Source: Telmatospirillum sp. J64-1 (lineage in GTDB: Bacteria > Pseudomonadota > Alphaproteobacteria > Rhodospirillales > Magnetospirillaceae). From it: 64,000 bases of DNA. The notes beneath the pieces were generated by a model. That model saw only the letters and a list, made by a program, of their open reading frames with translations. It was not told where the DNA came from and made no database searches. Positions 42,329 through 50,183 of this stretch are shown here, piece after piece (the stretch's first letter is position 1; each line of letters starts with the position of its first letter). Both the position numbers and the translations under genes were made by a program. The stretch lies in NCBI RefSeq assembly GCF_006980715.1, contig NZ_SBHN01000006.1:124001-188000 (forward strand), given 5' to 3'.

Positions 42329-43686
42329 GAGCGGTCACTTTCGGAGAGGTTGACGGAGGAACCGGAGCCACGGCCGTCGCCGGAGCGGACAGCGTGTGCG
42401 GCCATGGTCGCGCCTTGGTTGATGCCTTGCGGGCGGCGCATCCGCTGCGCCCAGGCGGGCGGACTGCCGGCCGGGCCGGATGCTGCGGCGGCGGGATCGG
42501 CGCTCGCGCCGCCAACCGTGCCCATGGTGGAGCTGCCACCTGTCGCGCCGAATCCCGCTTTCGCGCCTTCGGAGAAGCTGGATTTGACGGATTCGCTGGC
42601 GCGCGCGGCGGCGCGTTTGAGGGGCGAGATGGCGGCCGAGCCTGTGGCCCGCGCCACACCGCCCATGCCGGAAGCGATACCGGCCGCACCGGACTGGCCG
42701 AGTGAGCCGAGGCTATAGGCAGCGGACGCCGCTCCCGCGGCGGTCGCACCGCCGCGAACGGCCGCGGCTCCACCGGACAGGGCAGCAGCGCCGCCCTTCG
42801 CCCCGAGCATGGTCGCACCACCAGCGGCGACGGCCGCGCCTCCGACCGCAAGGCCGGTTCCCACGGCCGCGCCAGCGCCAAGCTGCGGCCCGCCGGAGAC
42901 GATGCCGTTGGCGATGCCGGGGCCGAAGATGCCGAGACCGAGCAGCGACAACGCGGCCAGCACGATGGCCATGGCCTCGTCGATGGTCGGGGTCTGACCG
43001 CCGAAGCCGGCCGTGAACTGGCTGAACAGGGTCGAGCCGATGCCGATGATGACGGCGAGCACCAAGACCTTGATGCCGGAGGACACCACGTTGCCAAGCA
43101 CCTTCTCGGCCATGAAGGCGGTCTTGCCGAACAGACCGAAGGGGATCAGCACGAAGCCGGCCAAGGTGGTCAGCTTGAACTCGATCAGGGTCACGAATAG
43201 CTGGATGGCGAGGATGAAGAAGGCCAGCACCACCAGTGCCCAGGCGAACAGCAAGCATGAAATTTGGATAAAATTCTCGAAGAACGCGATCCAACCCATC
43301 AGGTCGGAGATGGAATCGAGCAGCGGACGGCCGGCGTCGAGGCCGGTCTGCGCCACGCGGCCGGGCCGCATCAGGTCTTGCGCGGAAAAGCCGGTGCCCG
43401 ACGCCATGAGGCCGAGGCCGGCGAAGCTCTCGAAGACGATCCGGGCGAGGTTGTTCCAGTTGGAAATGATGTAGGCGAAGACGCCCACGAACAGGGTCTT
43501 CTTGACCAGCCGCGCGATGATGTCGTCATCCGCGCCCCATGCCCAAAACAGCGCGGCGAGCGTCACGTCGATAACGATCAGGGTGGTGGCGATGAACGCG
43601 ACCTCGCCGCCGAGCAGGCCGAACCCGCTGTCGATGTAGGAGGTGAAGACCCCGAGGAAATTGTCGATGACGCCCGTGTTGCCCAT
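42325..43686 (-). CDS. trbL: conjugal transfer protein TrbL (VirB6-like)
   Basis: Polytopic inner-membrane channel component of 453 residues. About six hydrophobic helices lie in residues 20-265, including TLIVIDVTLAALFWAWG and FVLIPFGLFGKTAFMAEKVL, the TrbL signature region. From about 270 on it is a long Gly/Ala/Ser-rich low-complexity tail, typical of TrbL proteins from these elements. It overlaps trbF by four bases. Confidence 0.92.
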   Translation of the reverse strand: MGNTGVIDNFLGVFTSYIDSGFGLLGGEVAFIATTLIVIDVTLAALFWAWGADDDIIARLVKKTLFVGVFAYIISNWNNLARIVFESFAGLGLMASGTGFSAQDLMRPGRVAQTGLDAGRPLLDSISDLMGWIAFFENFIQISCLLFAWALVVLAFFILAIQLFVTLIEFKLTTLAGFVLIPFGLFGKTAFMAEKVLGNVVSSGIKVLVLAVIIGIGSTLFSQFTAGFGGQTPTIDEAMAIVLAALSLLGLGIFGPGIANGIVSGGPQLGAGAAVGTGLAVGGAAVAAGGATMLGAKGGAAALSGGAAAVRGGATAAGAASAAYSLGSLGQSGAAGIASGMGGVARATGSAAISPLKRAAARASESVKSSFSEGAKAGFGATGGSSTMGTVGGASADPAAAASGPAGSPPAWAQRMRRPQGINQGATMAAHAVRSGDGRGSGSSVNLSESDRS

Positions 43687-43688
43687 GG

Positions 43689-43955
43689 TCAGCGCGCCCC
43701 GCTGCGGTCACGGCCGAGGAAACGGTCGCGGGATTCAGCCCATGCGGCGAGGCAACCCGCGTCACTCGCCGCCGCCTCGCCGAGCTGCTGGCAACGGCGC
43801 AGGGTCTCGCGCAGGGGATCGGCCGGCGGCTGGAGGGCCGGTGCGGCGGGCGGCGCGGAAGGTTCATCCTTCCGCGCCATGTCGATTGCGGTCACTGTCA
43901 AGGCAATCGCAACGAACACCACGGCCCCGAGCCGGGCCAGCATCTTGCCGTCCAT
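43689..43955 (-). CDS. putative entry-exclusion protein TrbK-alt
   Basis: Small protein of 88 residues with a single N-terminal helix (about 8-25) and a periplasmic part ending RRCQQLGEAAASDAGCLAAWAESRDRFLG. The two-cysteine RCQ..CLAAWA pattern is that of TrbK-alt, the alternative to plasmid TrbK, thought to block entry of a second like element. It is between trbJ and trbL as usual. Confidence 0.8.
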   Translation of the reverse strand: MDGKMLARLGAVVFVAIALTVTAIDMARKDEPSAPPAAPALQPPADPLRETLRRCQQLGEAAASDAGCLAAWAESRDRFLGRDRSGAR

Positions 43956-43969
43956 GGCGAGCCTCCCGG

Positions 43970-44746
43970 TCAGTTGTTGCCGTTGTTGAACATCTGCGCG
44001 TTGCCGGGTTGGTAGCCCGAACCCGGTGTGAGGAAGCGGCGGCGCTGCTCGCGGCCCTGTTCAGCGGCGGCGGCGCGTTCCGCTTCGGTCAGCGCGTCGG
44101 CGCGTCCGTTCGCCGAGATGACTGCGATCAGGTCCGAAAGCTGCTGCGACTGGAGCGCCAACAGTTGATTGCCGGCCTGCGTGGCTTGCAGCGCGCCGGT
44201 CGCGCCTTGGCTCTGGCCGACAAGCGCGGCCATCTCGGCGCGGTTGCTGTCGATATTGCCGACCGCGCCCGCCTGAACGCGCATGGCGTCCTGCAAGCCG
44301 CCGACCGTGTTCTCCCAGCGGCTCCGCGCGTCGGCGACAAGCTGGGCGTCGGTCGCCGAAAGCGAGACGTTGCCATATTGCTGCTGGAACGCTTGGTCGA
44401 TCTGGCCGACCTCGAAGGCGATGTTCTGCGCTTGGCCGAGAAGCTGCTGCGTGCGCTGGACGTTCTGCTGGAGTTGCTGGAGCGACGAATACGGCAGGCT
44501 CGCCAGATTGCGGGCCTGATTGATGAGCATCTGCGCCTCGTTCTGGAGGCTCTGAATCTGGTTGTTGATCTGCTCCAGCGTCCGCGCTGCCGTGAGGACG
44601 TTTTGCGCGTAGTTGGACGGGTCATAGACGATCCGGCCGAAGCCGAATTGCGCATGGGCCGGACTTGCCAGCATGGGCGAAAGCGCGACGGGCACGGCGA
44701 GCGCCAGCGCGAGGGCCGAAGCCCCGACGATCTTGGGATAGGTCAT
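43970..44746 (-). CDS. trbJ: conjugal transfer protein TrbJ (VirB5-like)
   Basis: Exported pilus-associated protein of 258 residues: signal peptide about 1-33 ending SPAHAQ, then a long helical bundle rich in Gln with YDPSNYAQNVLTAARTLEQINNQ (shortened), the conserved TrbJ start. Its ATG overlaps the trbE stop by four bases. Confidence 0.9.
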   Translation of the reverse strand: MTYPKIVGASALALALAVPVALSPMLASPAHAQFGFGRIVYDPSNYAQNVLTAARTLEQINNQIQSLQNEAQMLINQARNLASLPYSSLQQLQQNVQRTQQLLGQAQNIAFEVGQIDQAFQQQYGNVSLSATDAQLVADARSRWENTVGGLQDAMRVQAGAVGNIDSNRAEMAALVGQSQGATGALQATQAGNQLLALQSQQLSDLIAVISANGRADALTEAERAAAAEQGREQRRRFLTPGSGYQPGNAQMFNNGNN

Positions 44747-47235
44747 GGAAGAATCTCCTGTGTGGGATGGTTATCGAGCCGGGCCGGCGCGGCGGATTCC
44801 GGCCGGTCGGCAAGATTGGTGAGGTTCGGGATCAGGTCGGCCGCCCATTCGACGCCGCGCGCCCGTAGCCATGCGGCGAGGAAACCGTCGCGGCCGTGTT
44901 CGGCGACGATCTGCGCAATGAGCGTCTGGTCCGATTTGGCGGACGCGGCGCAGAGCGCGAGGCCGACTTCGGAAAGGCTAAGCTCGAACAGGCGATTGCC
45001 TCTGCGGCTCTGGCAGTAATAATCCCGCTTGGGCGTGGACCGTGCCAGAATCTCGATCTGGCGGTCATTGAGGCCAAAGCGGCGATAGATGGCCGTGATT
45101 TGCGGCTCGATGGCCCGCTCGTTCGGCAGCAAGAGCCGCGTCGGGCAGCTCTCGATGATCGCGGGCGCGATGTTGCTGCCGTCAATGTCGGACAGGCTTT
45201 GCGTGGCGAAGATGACCGATGCGTTTTTCTTGCGGAGCGTTTTCAGCCATTCGCGGAGCTGGCCGGCGAACCCCTCATCGTCCAGCGCAAGCCAGCCCTC
45301 GTCGATGATGAGCAGCGTCGGGCGGCCGTCGAGCCGGTCGCCGATGCGATGGAACAGATAGGCCAGCACGGCCGGGGCCGCGCCGGTCCCGACCAGCCCC
45401 TCGATCTCGAAGGCTTGCACATCGGCCGAGCCGAGATGTTCGGCTTCGGCGTCCAGCAGCCGGCCATAGGCACCGCCGACGCAGAACGGCCGGAGCGCCT
45501 GTTTCAGATCGTTGGATTGCAGCAGCACGGCAAGGCCGGTGATGGTACGTTCCTCGACCGGCGCGGACGCAAGCGAAGTCAACGCCGTCCAAAGATGCTC
45601 CTTTACCTCCGGCGTGATGGCGACGCCCTCGCGCATGAGGATGGCGGCGATCCAGTCGCCAGCCCATGCCCGTTCATAGGTGTCGTGGATGCGGGCGAGC
45701 GGCTGGAGCGAAACGGACGCCTCGGCTCCTTCTGTCAGTCCACCGCCAAGGTCATGCCAGTCGCCGCCCATGGCGAGCGACGCAGCGCGGATGCTGCCGC
45801 CGAAGTCGAAGGCGAAGACTTGGCTAGCCTCATAGCGGCGGAACTGGAGCGCCATTAGCGCCAGCAGCACGGATTTTCCCGCGCCTGTGGGGCCGACGAC
45901 AAGGGTATGGCCCACATCGCCGACATGGAGGGAAAACCGGAACGGGGTAGAGCCTTCGGTCTTTGCATAGAGCAGAGGGGGCGCACCGAAATGCTCGTCC
46001 CGTTCCGGCCCCGCCCACACCGCTGAAAGCGGGATCATGTGGGCGAGATTCAAAGTGCTGATGGGCGGCTGGCGGACATTCGCGTAGGCGTGTCCGGGCA
46101 GGCTGCCGAGCCATGCGTCAACCGCGTTGACGGTCTCCGCCATGGCGGTGAAGTCGCGGCCCTGAACGATCTTCTCGACCAGGCGCAGCTTCTCGTCGGC
46201 TAGGCGCGGGTCGGCATCCCATACGGTGACGGTGGCCGTGACGTAGGCTATGCCCGCCACGTCCGCGCCGAGTTCCTGCAAGGCCATGTCGGCGTCAAGC
46301 GCCTTGTTCGCGGCATCGGTATCAACGAGCGCAGATTGCTCGTTGGTCATCACCTCTTTCAGAATCGCGGCGATGCTCTTGCGCTTCGCAAACCACTGGC
46401 GGCGGATGCGGGTCAGCAGCCGCGTGGCGTCAGTCTTGTCGAGCAGGATCGCCCGCGTGCTCCACCGATAGGGGAACGGCAGGCGGTTCATCTCGTCCAG
46501 CAGGCCGGGGGTGGTCGTGCTAGGGAATCCCACGATGGTCAGGACGCGCAGATGCGCGCCGCCAAGGCGCGGCTCCAGCCCGCCGGTCAAGGGCTGGTCG
46601 GCGAGCAGCACGTCGAGGTGCATGGGCACCTCGGGCACGCGCACGCGATGCCGGTTCGTGGAAATCGTCGAATGCAGGTAGGTCAGCGTCTCGGCGTCAT
46701 CGAGCCAACGGCATTCCGGCATGAAGCCGTCGAGCAGCGCCAGAACGCGGTCGGTGCGGTCGATGAAGCCGCGCAGCAGCTCCCACGGATCGACGCCGGA
46801 TTGCTCGCGGCCCTCGTAGAGCCAGGTTTCGGCGCGGGCGGCTTCCTCGGCCGGGGGCAGATAGAGGAAGGTCAGGAAATAGCCGGACACGAAATGCGCG
46901 CCCGCTTCCTCGAAACCGGCTTTCCGCTCTGCATCGACCAGTGCCGACGCGGGATCGGGAAAGGTGCTGTCGGGATAGGTCGCGGCTTCGCTTCGCTGCG
47001 CCTCGACGAAGATGCTCCAGCCGGAGCCGAGGCGGCGCACCGCATTGTTGATGCGGCCGGCGACGGCGACCAGCTCGGCCGCGACGGCGGAGTCCAGATC
47101 GGGACCGCGAAACTTCGCGGTGCGCTGGAACGAGCCGTCCTTGTTCAAGACGACGCCCGAGCCGACCAGCGCGGCCCAGGGCAGATAGTCGGCGAGCCGG
47201 GCGGCGGTGCGGCGGTATTCGGCAAGGTTCATCAT
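44743..47235 (-). CDS. trbE: conjugal transfer ATPase TrbE (VirB4-like)
   Basis: Large ATPase of 830 residues that powers pilus and channel assembly. CagE/TrbE N-terminal domain (about 1-400), Walker A GPTGAGKSVLL near 455-465, Walker B LLIIDEGWLALDD, and the VirB4 end with FATQSLSDI. Two adjacent ATG codons (47235, 47232) begin MMNLAEYRR; upstream codons belong to trbD. The highly conserved N-terminus YRRTAARLADYLPWAALV is present. Confidence 0.94.
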   Translation of the reverse strand: MMNLAEYRRTAARLADYLPWAALVGSGVVLNKDGSFQRTAKFRGPDLDSAVAAELVAVAGRINNAVRRLGSGWSIFVEAQRSEAATYPDSTFPDPASALVDAERKAGFEEAGAHFVSGYFLTFLYLPPAEEAARAETWLYEGREQSGVDPWELLRGFIDRTDRVLALLDGFMPECRWLDDAETLTYLHSTISTNRHRVRVPEVPMHLDVLLADQPLTGGLEPRLGGAHLRVLTIVGFPSTTTPGLLDEMNRLPFPYRWSTRAILLDKTDATRLLTRIRRQWFAKRKSIAAILKEVMTNEQSALVDTDAANKALDADMALQELGADVAGIAYVTATVTVWDADPRLADEKLRLVEKIVQGRDFTAMAETVNAVDAWLGSLPGHAYANVRQPPISTLNLAHMIPLSAVWAGPERDEHFGAPPLLYAKTEGSTPFRFSLHVGDVGHTLVVGPTGAGKSVLLALMALQFRRYEASQVFAFDFGGSIRAASLAMGGDWHDLGGGLTEGAEASVSLQPLARIHDTYERAWAGDWIAAILMREGVAITPEVKEHLWTALTSLASAPVEERTITGLAVLLQSNDLKQALRPFCVGGAYGRLLDAEAEHLGSADVQAFEIEGLVGTGAAPAVLAYLFHRIGDRLDGRPTLLIIDEGWLALDDEGFAGQLREWLKTLRKKNASVIFATQSLSDIDGSNIAPAIIESCPTRLLLPNERAIEPQITAIYRRFGLNDRQIEILARSTPKRDYYCQSRRGNRLFELSLSEVGLALCAASAKSDQTLIAQIVAEHGRDGFLAAWLRARGVEWAADLIPNLTNLADRPESAAPARLDNHPTQEILP

Positions 47236-47245
47236 GGCCGCGCCC

Positions 47246-47530
47246 TCACACCGCCAGATGACCGGGGATGCGCAGATGCCTGCGCCCGACCTCGACAAAG
47301 AGCGGGTCGCGCTTCGCCGCCCACACGGCTGCGAAATGGCCGATGGCCCAGATGGCGAGGCCGACCAGCCAGAGGCGCAGGCCGAGGCCCACGGCCCCGG
47401 CCAGCGTGCCGTTCATGATGGCGATGGCGCGCGGTGCGCCGCCGAGCAAAATATGCTCGGTCAGCGCCCTGTGGACCGGGATCGAAAATCCCGGCACCGC
47501 GTCGAGCTGTTCGAGACCGCCCGCCATCAA
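47246..47530 (-). CDS. trbD: conjugal transfer protein TrbD (VirB3-like)
   Basis: Short inner-membrane protein of 94 residues with PGFSIPVHRALTEHILLGG, the VirB3 N-terminal signature, two close helices (about 37-72) and the end DPLFVEVGRRHLR. It overlaps trbC by four bases. Confidence 0.9.
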   Translation of the reverse strand: MMAGGLEQLDAVPGFSIPVHRALTEHILLGGAPRAIAIMNGTLAGAVGLGLRLWLVGLAIWAIGHFAAVWAAKRDPLFVEVGRRHLRIPGHLAV

Positions 47531-47859
47531 ACGAGCGCCCCGCCGCCGAACGAGAAGAAAGACAGGAAGAAGGAACTGGCCGCAAAGGCGATGCTGAGTC
47601 CGAAAACGATCTGGATCAGCTTGCGGAAGCCGCCGCCCGTATCGCCGAAGGCCAGGGTCAGGCCGGTGACGATAATGATGATGACGGCGATGATCTTGGC
47701 GACCGGCCCCTCAATGGACTGGAGGATGCTTTCGAGGGGTGCTTCCCACGGCATCGACGAGCCGGACGCATGGGCGGCCGGTGCGAGCATGAGGCTGATG
47801 ACAAGGGTGGATGCGGCGGTCGTGGCGAAGCGATAGCCGCGCGTGAGCGTGCGGATCAT
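47527..47859 (-). CDS. trbC: conjugal pilin TrbC (VirB2-like)
   Basis: Prepilin of 110 residues: signal region about 1-31 ending APAAHAS, then SSMPWEAPLESILQSIEGPV and two hydrophobic helices (about 55-75 and 85-105), the standard VirB2 pilin layout. Overlaps trbB by four bases. Confidence 0.92.
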   Translation of the reverse strand: MIRTLTRGYRFATTAASTLVISLMLAPAAHASGSSMPWEAPLESILQSIEGPVAKIIAVIIIIVTGLTLAFGDTGGGFRKLIQIVFGLSIAFAASSFFLSFFSFGGGALV

Positions 47860-48851
47860 GAAGATTCTCCTGTGCTGGTGGGGATTGCCAATGGGCTGGG
47901 ATGTGTGATGCGGTAGTCGCCGTCCGGCCCCAGCCCTTCGATGCGGGCGAGTTCGGCCAGCCGGCGCGCGGAACCGCGCCCGGACAGGACAGCAACAAGG
48001 TCGATGGTCTCCGCGATCAGCGCGCGGGGGACGGTGACGACAGCCTCTTGAATGAGCTGTTCAAGCCGGCGCAGCGCGCCGATGCCGGTGCCGGCATGGA
48101 TGGTGCCGATGCCGCCGGGGTGCCCCGTGCCCCACGCTTTTAGAAGGTCGAGGGCTTCGGAACCACGCACCTCGCCGATGGGGATGCGGTCGGGGCGTAG
48201 GCGCAGCGAGGACCGCACCAGATCGGAAAGCGTTGCGACGCCATCCTTCGTCCGCATGGCGACGAGATTTTCCGCGCGGCATTGCAGCTCGCGCGTGTCC
48301 TCGATGATGACGACGCGATCCGCGCCCTTCGCCACCTCGGCGAGCAAGGCGTTGACCAAAGTGGTTTTGCCCGTGCTGGTGCCGCCAGAGACGAGGATGT
48401 TGGCGCGGGCTGTGACGGCTTCGCGCAGCGTGTCCGCCTGGTCGGCGGTCATGATGCCGGCGGCCACATAGTCGTCGAGGCCGAACACCGCGACGGCCGG
48501 CTTGCGGATGGCGAAGGTCGGCGCGGCGACTACGGGCGGCAACAGGCCCTCGAACCGTTCGCCGGTCTCCGGCAGTTCCGCCGACACGCGAGGGCTGCGC
48601 GTATGCACCTCCGCGCCGACATGGTGCGCGACGAGCCGAACGATGCGCTCGCCATCGGCGGCGGACAGGCGCTCGCCCGTGTCGGCCAGCCCTTCGGACA
48701 GACGGTCCACCCAAAGGCGACCATCCGGGTTCAACATCACCTCGACCACGGCCGGGTCTTCGAGAAGCTGGCCGATGGACGGCCCGAGCGCGGTGCGCAG
48801 CATGCGTGCGCCGCGTGCGATGGCTTCCGGTCTTTGGTGGTTGGTGGTCAT
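47856..48851 (-). CDS. trbB: conjugal transfer ATPase TrbB (VirB11-like)
   Basis: Hexameric secretion ATPase of 331 residues. N-terminal domain with [15 protein letters not shown], Walker [10 protein letters not shown], Asp box VIIEDTREL, and the [14 protein letters not shown] block with Walker B-type [13 protein letters not shown]. The ATG at 48851 starts MTTNHQRPE. It opens the long trb operon. Upstream at 48969-48990 is a 22-bp sequence repeated exactly upstream of traG. Confidence 0.94.
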   Translation of the reverse strand: MTTNHQRPEAIARGARMLRTALGPSIGQLLEDPAVVEVMLNPDGRLWVDRLSEGLADTGERLSAADGERIVRLVAHHVGAEVHTRSPRVSAELPETGERFEGLLPPVVAAPTFAIRKPAVAVFGLDDYVAAGIMTADQADTLREAVTARANILVSGGTSTGKTTLVNALLAEVAKGADRVVIIEDTRELQCRAENLVAMRTKDGVATLSDLVRSSLRLRPDRIPIGEVRGSEALDLLKAWGTGHPGGIGTIHAGTGIGALRRLEQLIQEAVVTVPRALIAETIDLVAVLSGRGSARRLAELARIEGLGPDGDYRITHPSPLAIPTSTGESS

Positions 48852-48968
48852 GTCGGCCCCGACTTCTGGTGGGGACGCGACAGGCAATCCCCGGATCGGG
48901 GTCGATTAAGAGAGGCCGAAATCCAGCCGGTTCAACAAGTATCTAAGTGCGTGCGGGCATCGGCGGCC

Positions 48969-48990
48969 ATCGGCGGCAAATAGGACGGGT
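48969..48990. repeat. 22-bp direct repeat, copy 1 (upstream of trbB)
   Basis: Sequence starting ATCGGCGGCAAATAGG and ending ACGGGT. An identical copy lies at 52270-52291. This one is 118 bp before the trbB start. Confidence 0.8.
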
Positions 48991-49043
48991 TGTGTTGTCG
49001 TAGTTTCGAGGGTGCGCGCGCAGGATCGGCGGCGATTGGCGCT

Positions 49044-49451
49044 TTACCGATTCGCCGCCTTGCGTGGGCGCCCGCCCTTGGCTCCGTTCGCGCGGGACGC
49101 GGCGGCCTTGGCCGCCGAGGTCGCTTGCCCGGCGCGGCGGACCATCCATGCCTTCGTGCCGAAGAGGCCCGCCATCAGGCCCGGCAGAGAAAGGTCAACG
49201 TCCAGTTCCTCCCAATGCAGGCCATAGCCCCGGCCGAGGATTTCGACGGCGGCGAGCTGGTCGTCGGACGCGGCCTCAAGCCCCTGCGCCAGACGTGGCG
49301 GAAAGGCGAAGGTGCAACCGTTCTCAAGATCGACGATCACGCGACCGGAAGAGCGGTCATAGCGCGCAGCCGCCGCACGCGGCTCGTTGGCGTGTGCGGC
49401 GCAGCCCCGCTCCAGCGCGGCGTCGATTGCGGTATCGGTCAGGTCAACCAT
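49044..49451 (-). CDS. DUF2442 family protein
   Basis: Protein of 135 residues. The DUF2442 domain is at about 30-100 (YDRSSGRVIVDLENGCTFAF, LHWEELDVDLSLPGLMAGLFG), and the C-terminus is a basic Ala/Arg/Lys-rich tail (SAAKAAASRANGAKGGRPRK) that could bind DNA. The gene overlaps the DUF4160 gene by eight bases. DUF4160/DUF2442 pairs are common in accessory DNA and are suspected to be toxin-antitoxin-like; function is unproved. Confidence 0.8.
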   Translation of the reverse strand: MVDLTDTAIDAALERGCAAHANEPRAAAARYDRSSGRVIVDLENGCTFAFPPRLAQGLEAASDDQLAAVEILGRGYGLHWEELDVDLSLPGLMAGLFGTKAWMVRRAGQATSAAKAAASRANGAKGGRPRKAANR

Positions 49452-49683
49452 GTATCTCTCTCCATCGCGCCAGGAACACGTCCCTGTGTTCGGTCACGAC
49501 GGCCATCGCGCGGCGCACCTCGTTCCGCTTCATGTCCTCCGCCCAGACCAGTTCCGGTCCGCCATCGGGTCCGGTCAGATTGATCTTGGCGTGGCCATCG
49601 CCGAACACATGCACATGGGCAGGCTCGTGGTCGTCGGTGTAGATGACGATGCGCAGCCCATGCGCGCGGTGGATCGTAACCAT
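49444..49683 (-). CDS. DUF4160 family protein
   Basis: Small protein of 79 residues with the family signature IVIYTDDHEPAHVHVFGDGHAKI (shortened in reading; key residues DDHEPAHVHV), then VWAEDMKRNEVRRAMAVVTEH. The His-rich centre resembles metal or nuclease sites. It is followed with overlap by the DUF2442 gene, the usual pairing. It may be a toxin, but no activity has been shown for the family to my knowledge. Confidence 0.82.
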   Translation of the reverse strand: MVTIHRAHGLRIVIYTDDHEPAHVHVFGDGHAKINLTGPDGGPELVWAEDMKRNEVRRAMAVVTEHRDVFLARWREIHG

Positions 49684-49699
49684 AGAACCAGATAACCTA

Positions 49700-50173
49700 T
49701 CACGATGGGTTTTTCAAGGAATCATCGGCAGCCATCTCGCCGACCGCGCCATCCTGCATGGATAGTGCGGGCATGTCGCGGGACAGTTCCTTGAGAAACC
49801 TGTCGCCCGTCGCAAGGCGCTTGCCGAGGGTCAGCATGAAGCCCTCGAACCGCTCGACGCCCTTGGCGCGCGCCGAGGCTTGCGCCGTATCTGCCAGCGG
49901 CGGGGTGATGGTCAACCAGAAATGGACGAACAGCGCGACGGTCTCGCCGAGCACGGCGAGATCTACGTCGAGCGTGTCGATCTGGCGGCCGAGCCTGTCC
50001 AGGCGGCGCGACATGGCCGCCTCCAGCCGATCCGCCGCGTCGCCGGACAGGAAGGAAGCTACGGCGGCCTCGACGATGGCGGATTTCGACACTTGCCGGC
50101 GCAGGGCCAACATCTCGACCTGTTCGAGCAGTTCCGGGTCGAAATAGACGTTCATGCGGGTGCGGGTGGTCAT
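49700..50173 (-). CDS. CopG-family ribbon-helix-helix protein
   Basis: Protein of 157 residues. The first 45 residues are an RHH fold (TTRTRMNVYFDPELLEQVEML, VSKSAIVEAAVASFL), and the rest is a helical region with a hydrophobic segment LAVLGETVALFVHFWLTITPP near 85-105 and a charged end. Such proteins sit next to traG in Tn4371-like and related elements and are thought to regulate transfer genes or assist at oriT. GGAAC before the ATG at 50173 supports this start. The traG stop is 11 bp away. Confidence 0.82.
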   Translation of the reverse strand: MTTRTRMNVYFDPELLEQVEMLALRRQVSKSAIVEAAVASFLSGDAADRLEAAMSRRLDRLGRQIDTLDVDLAVLGETVALFVHFWLTITPPLADTAQASARAKGVERFEGFMLTLGKRLATGDRFLKELSRDMPALSMQDGAVGEMAADDSLKNPS

Positions 50174-50183
50174 GGGCGTTCCT

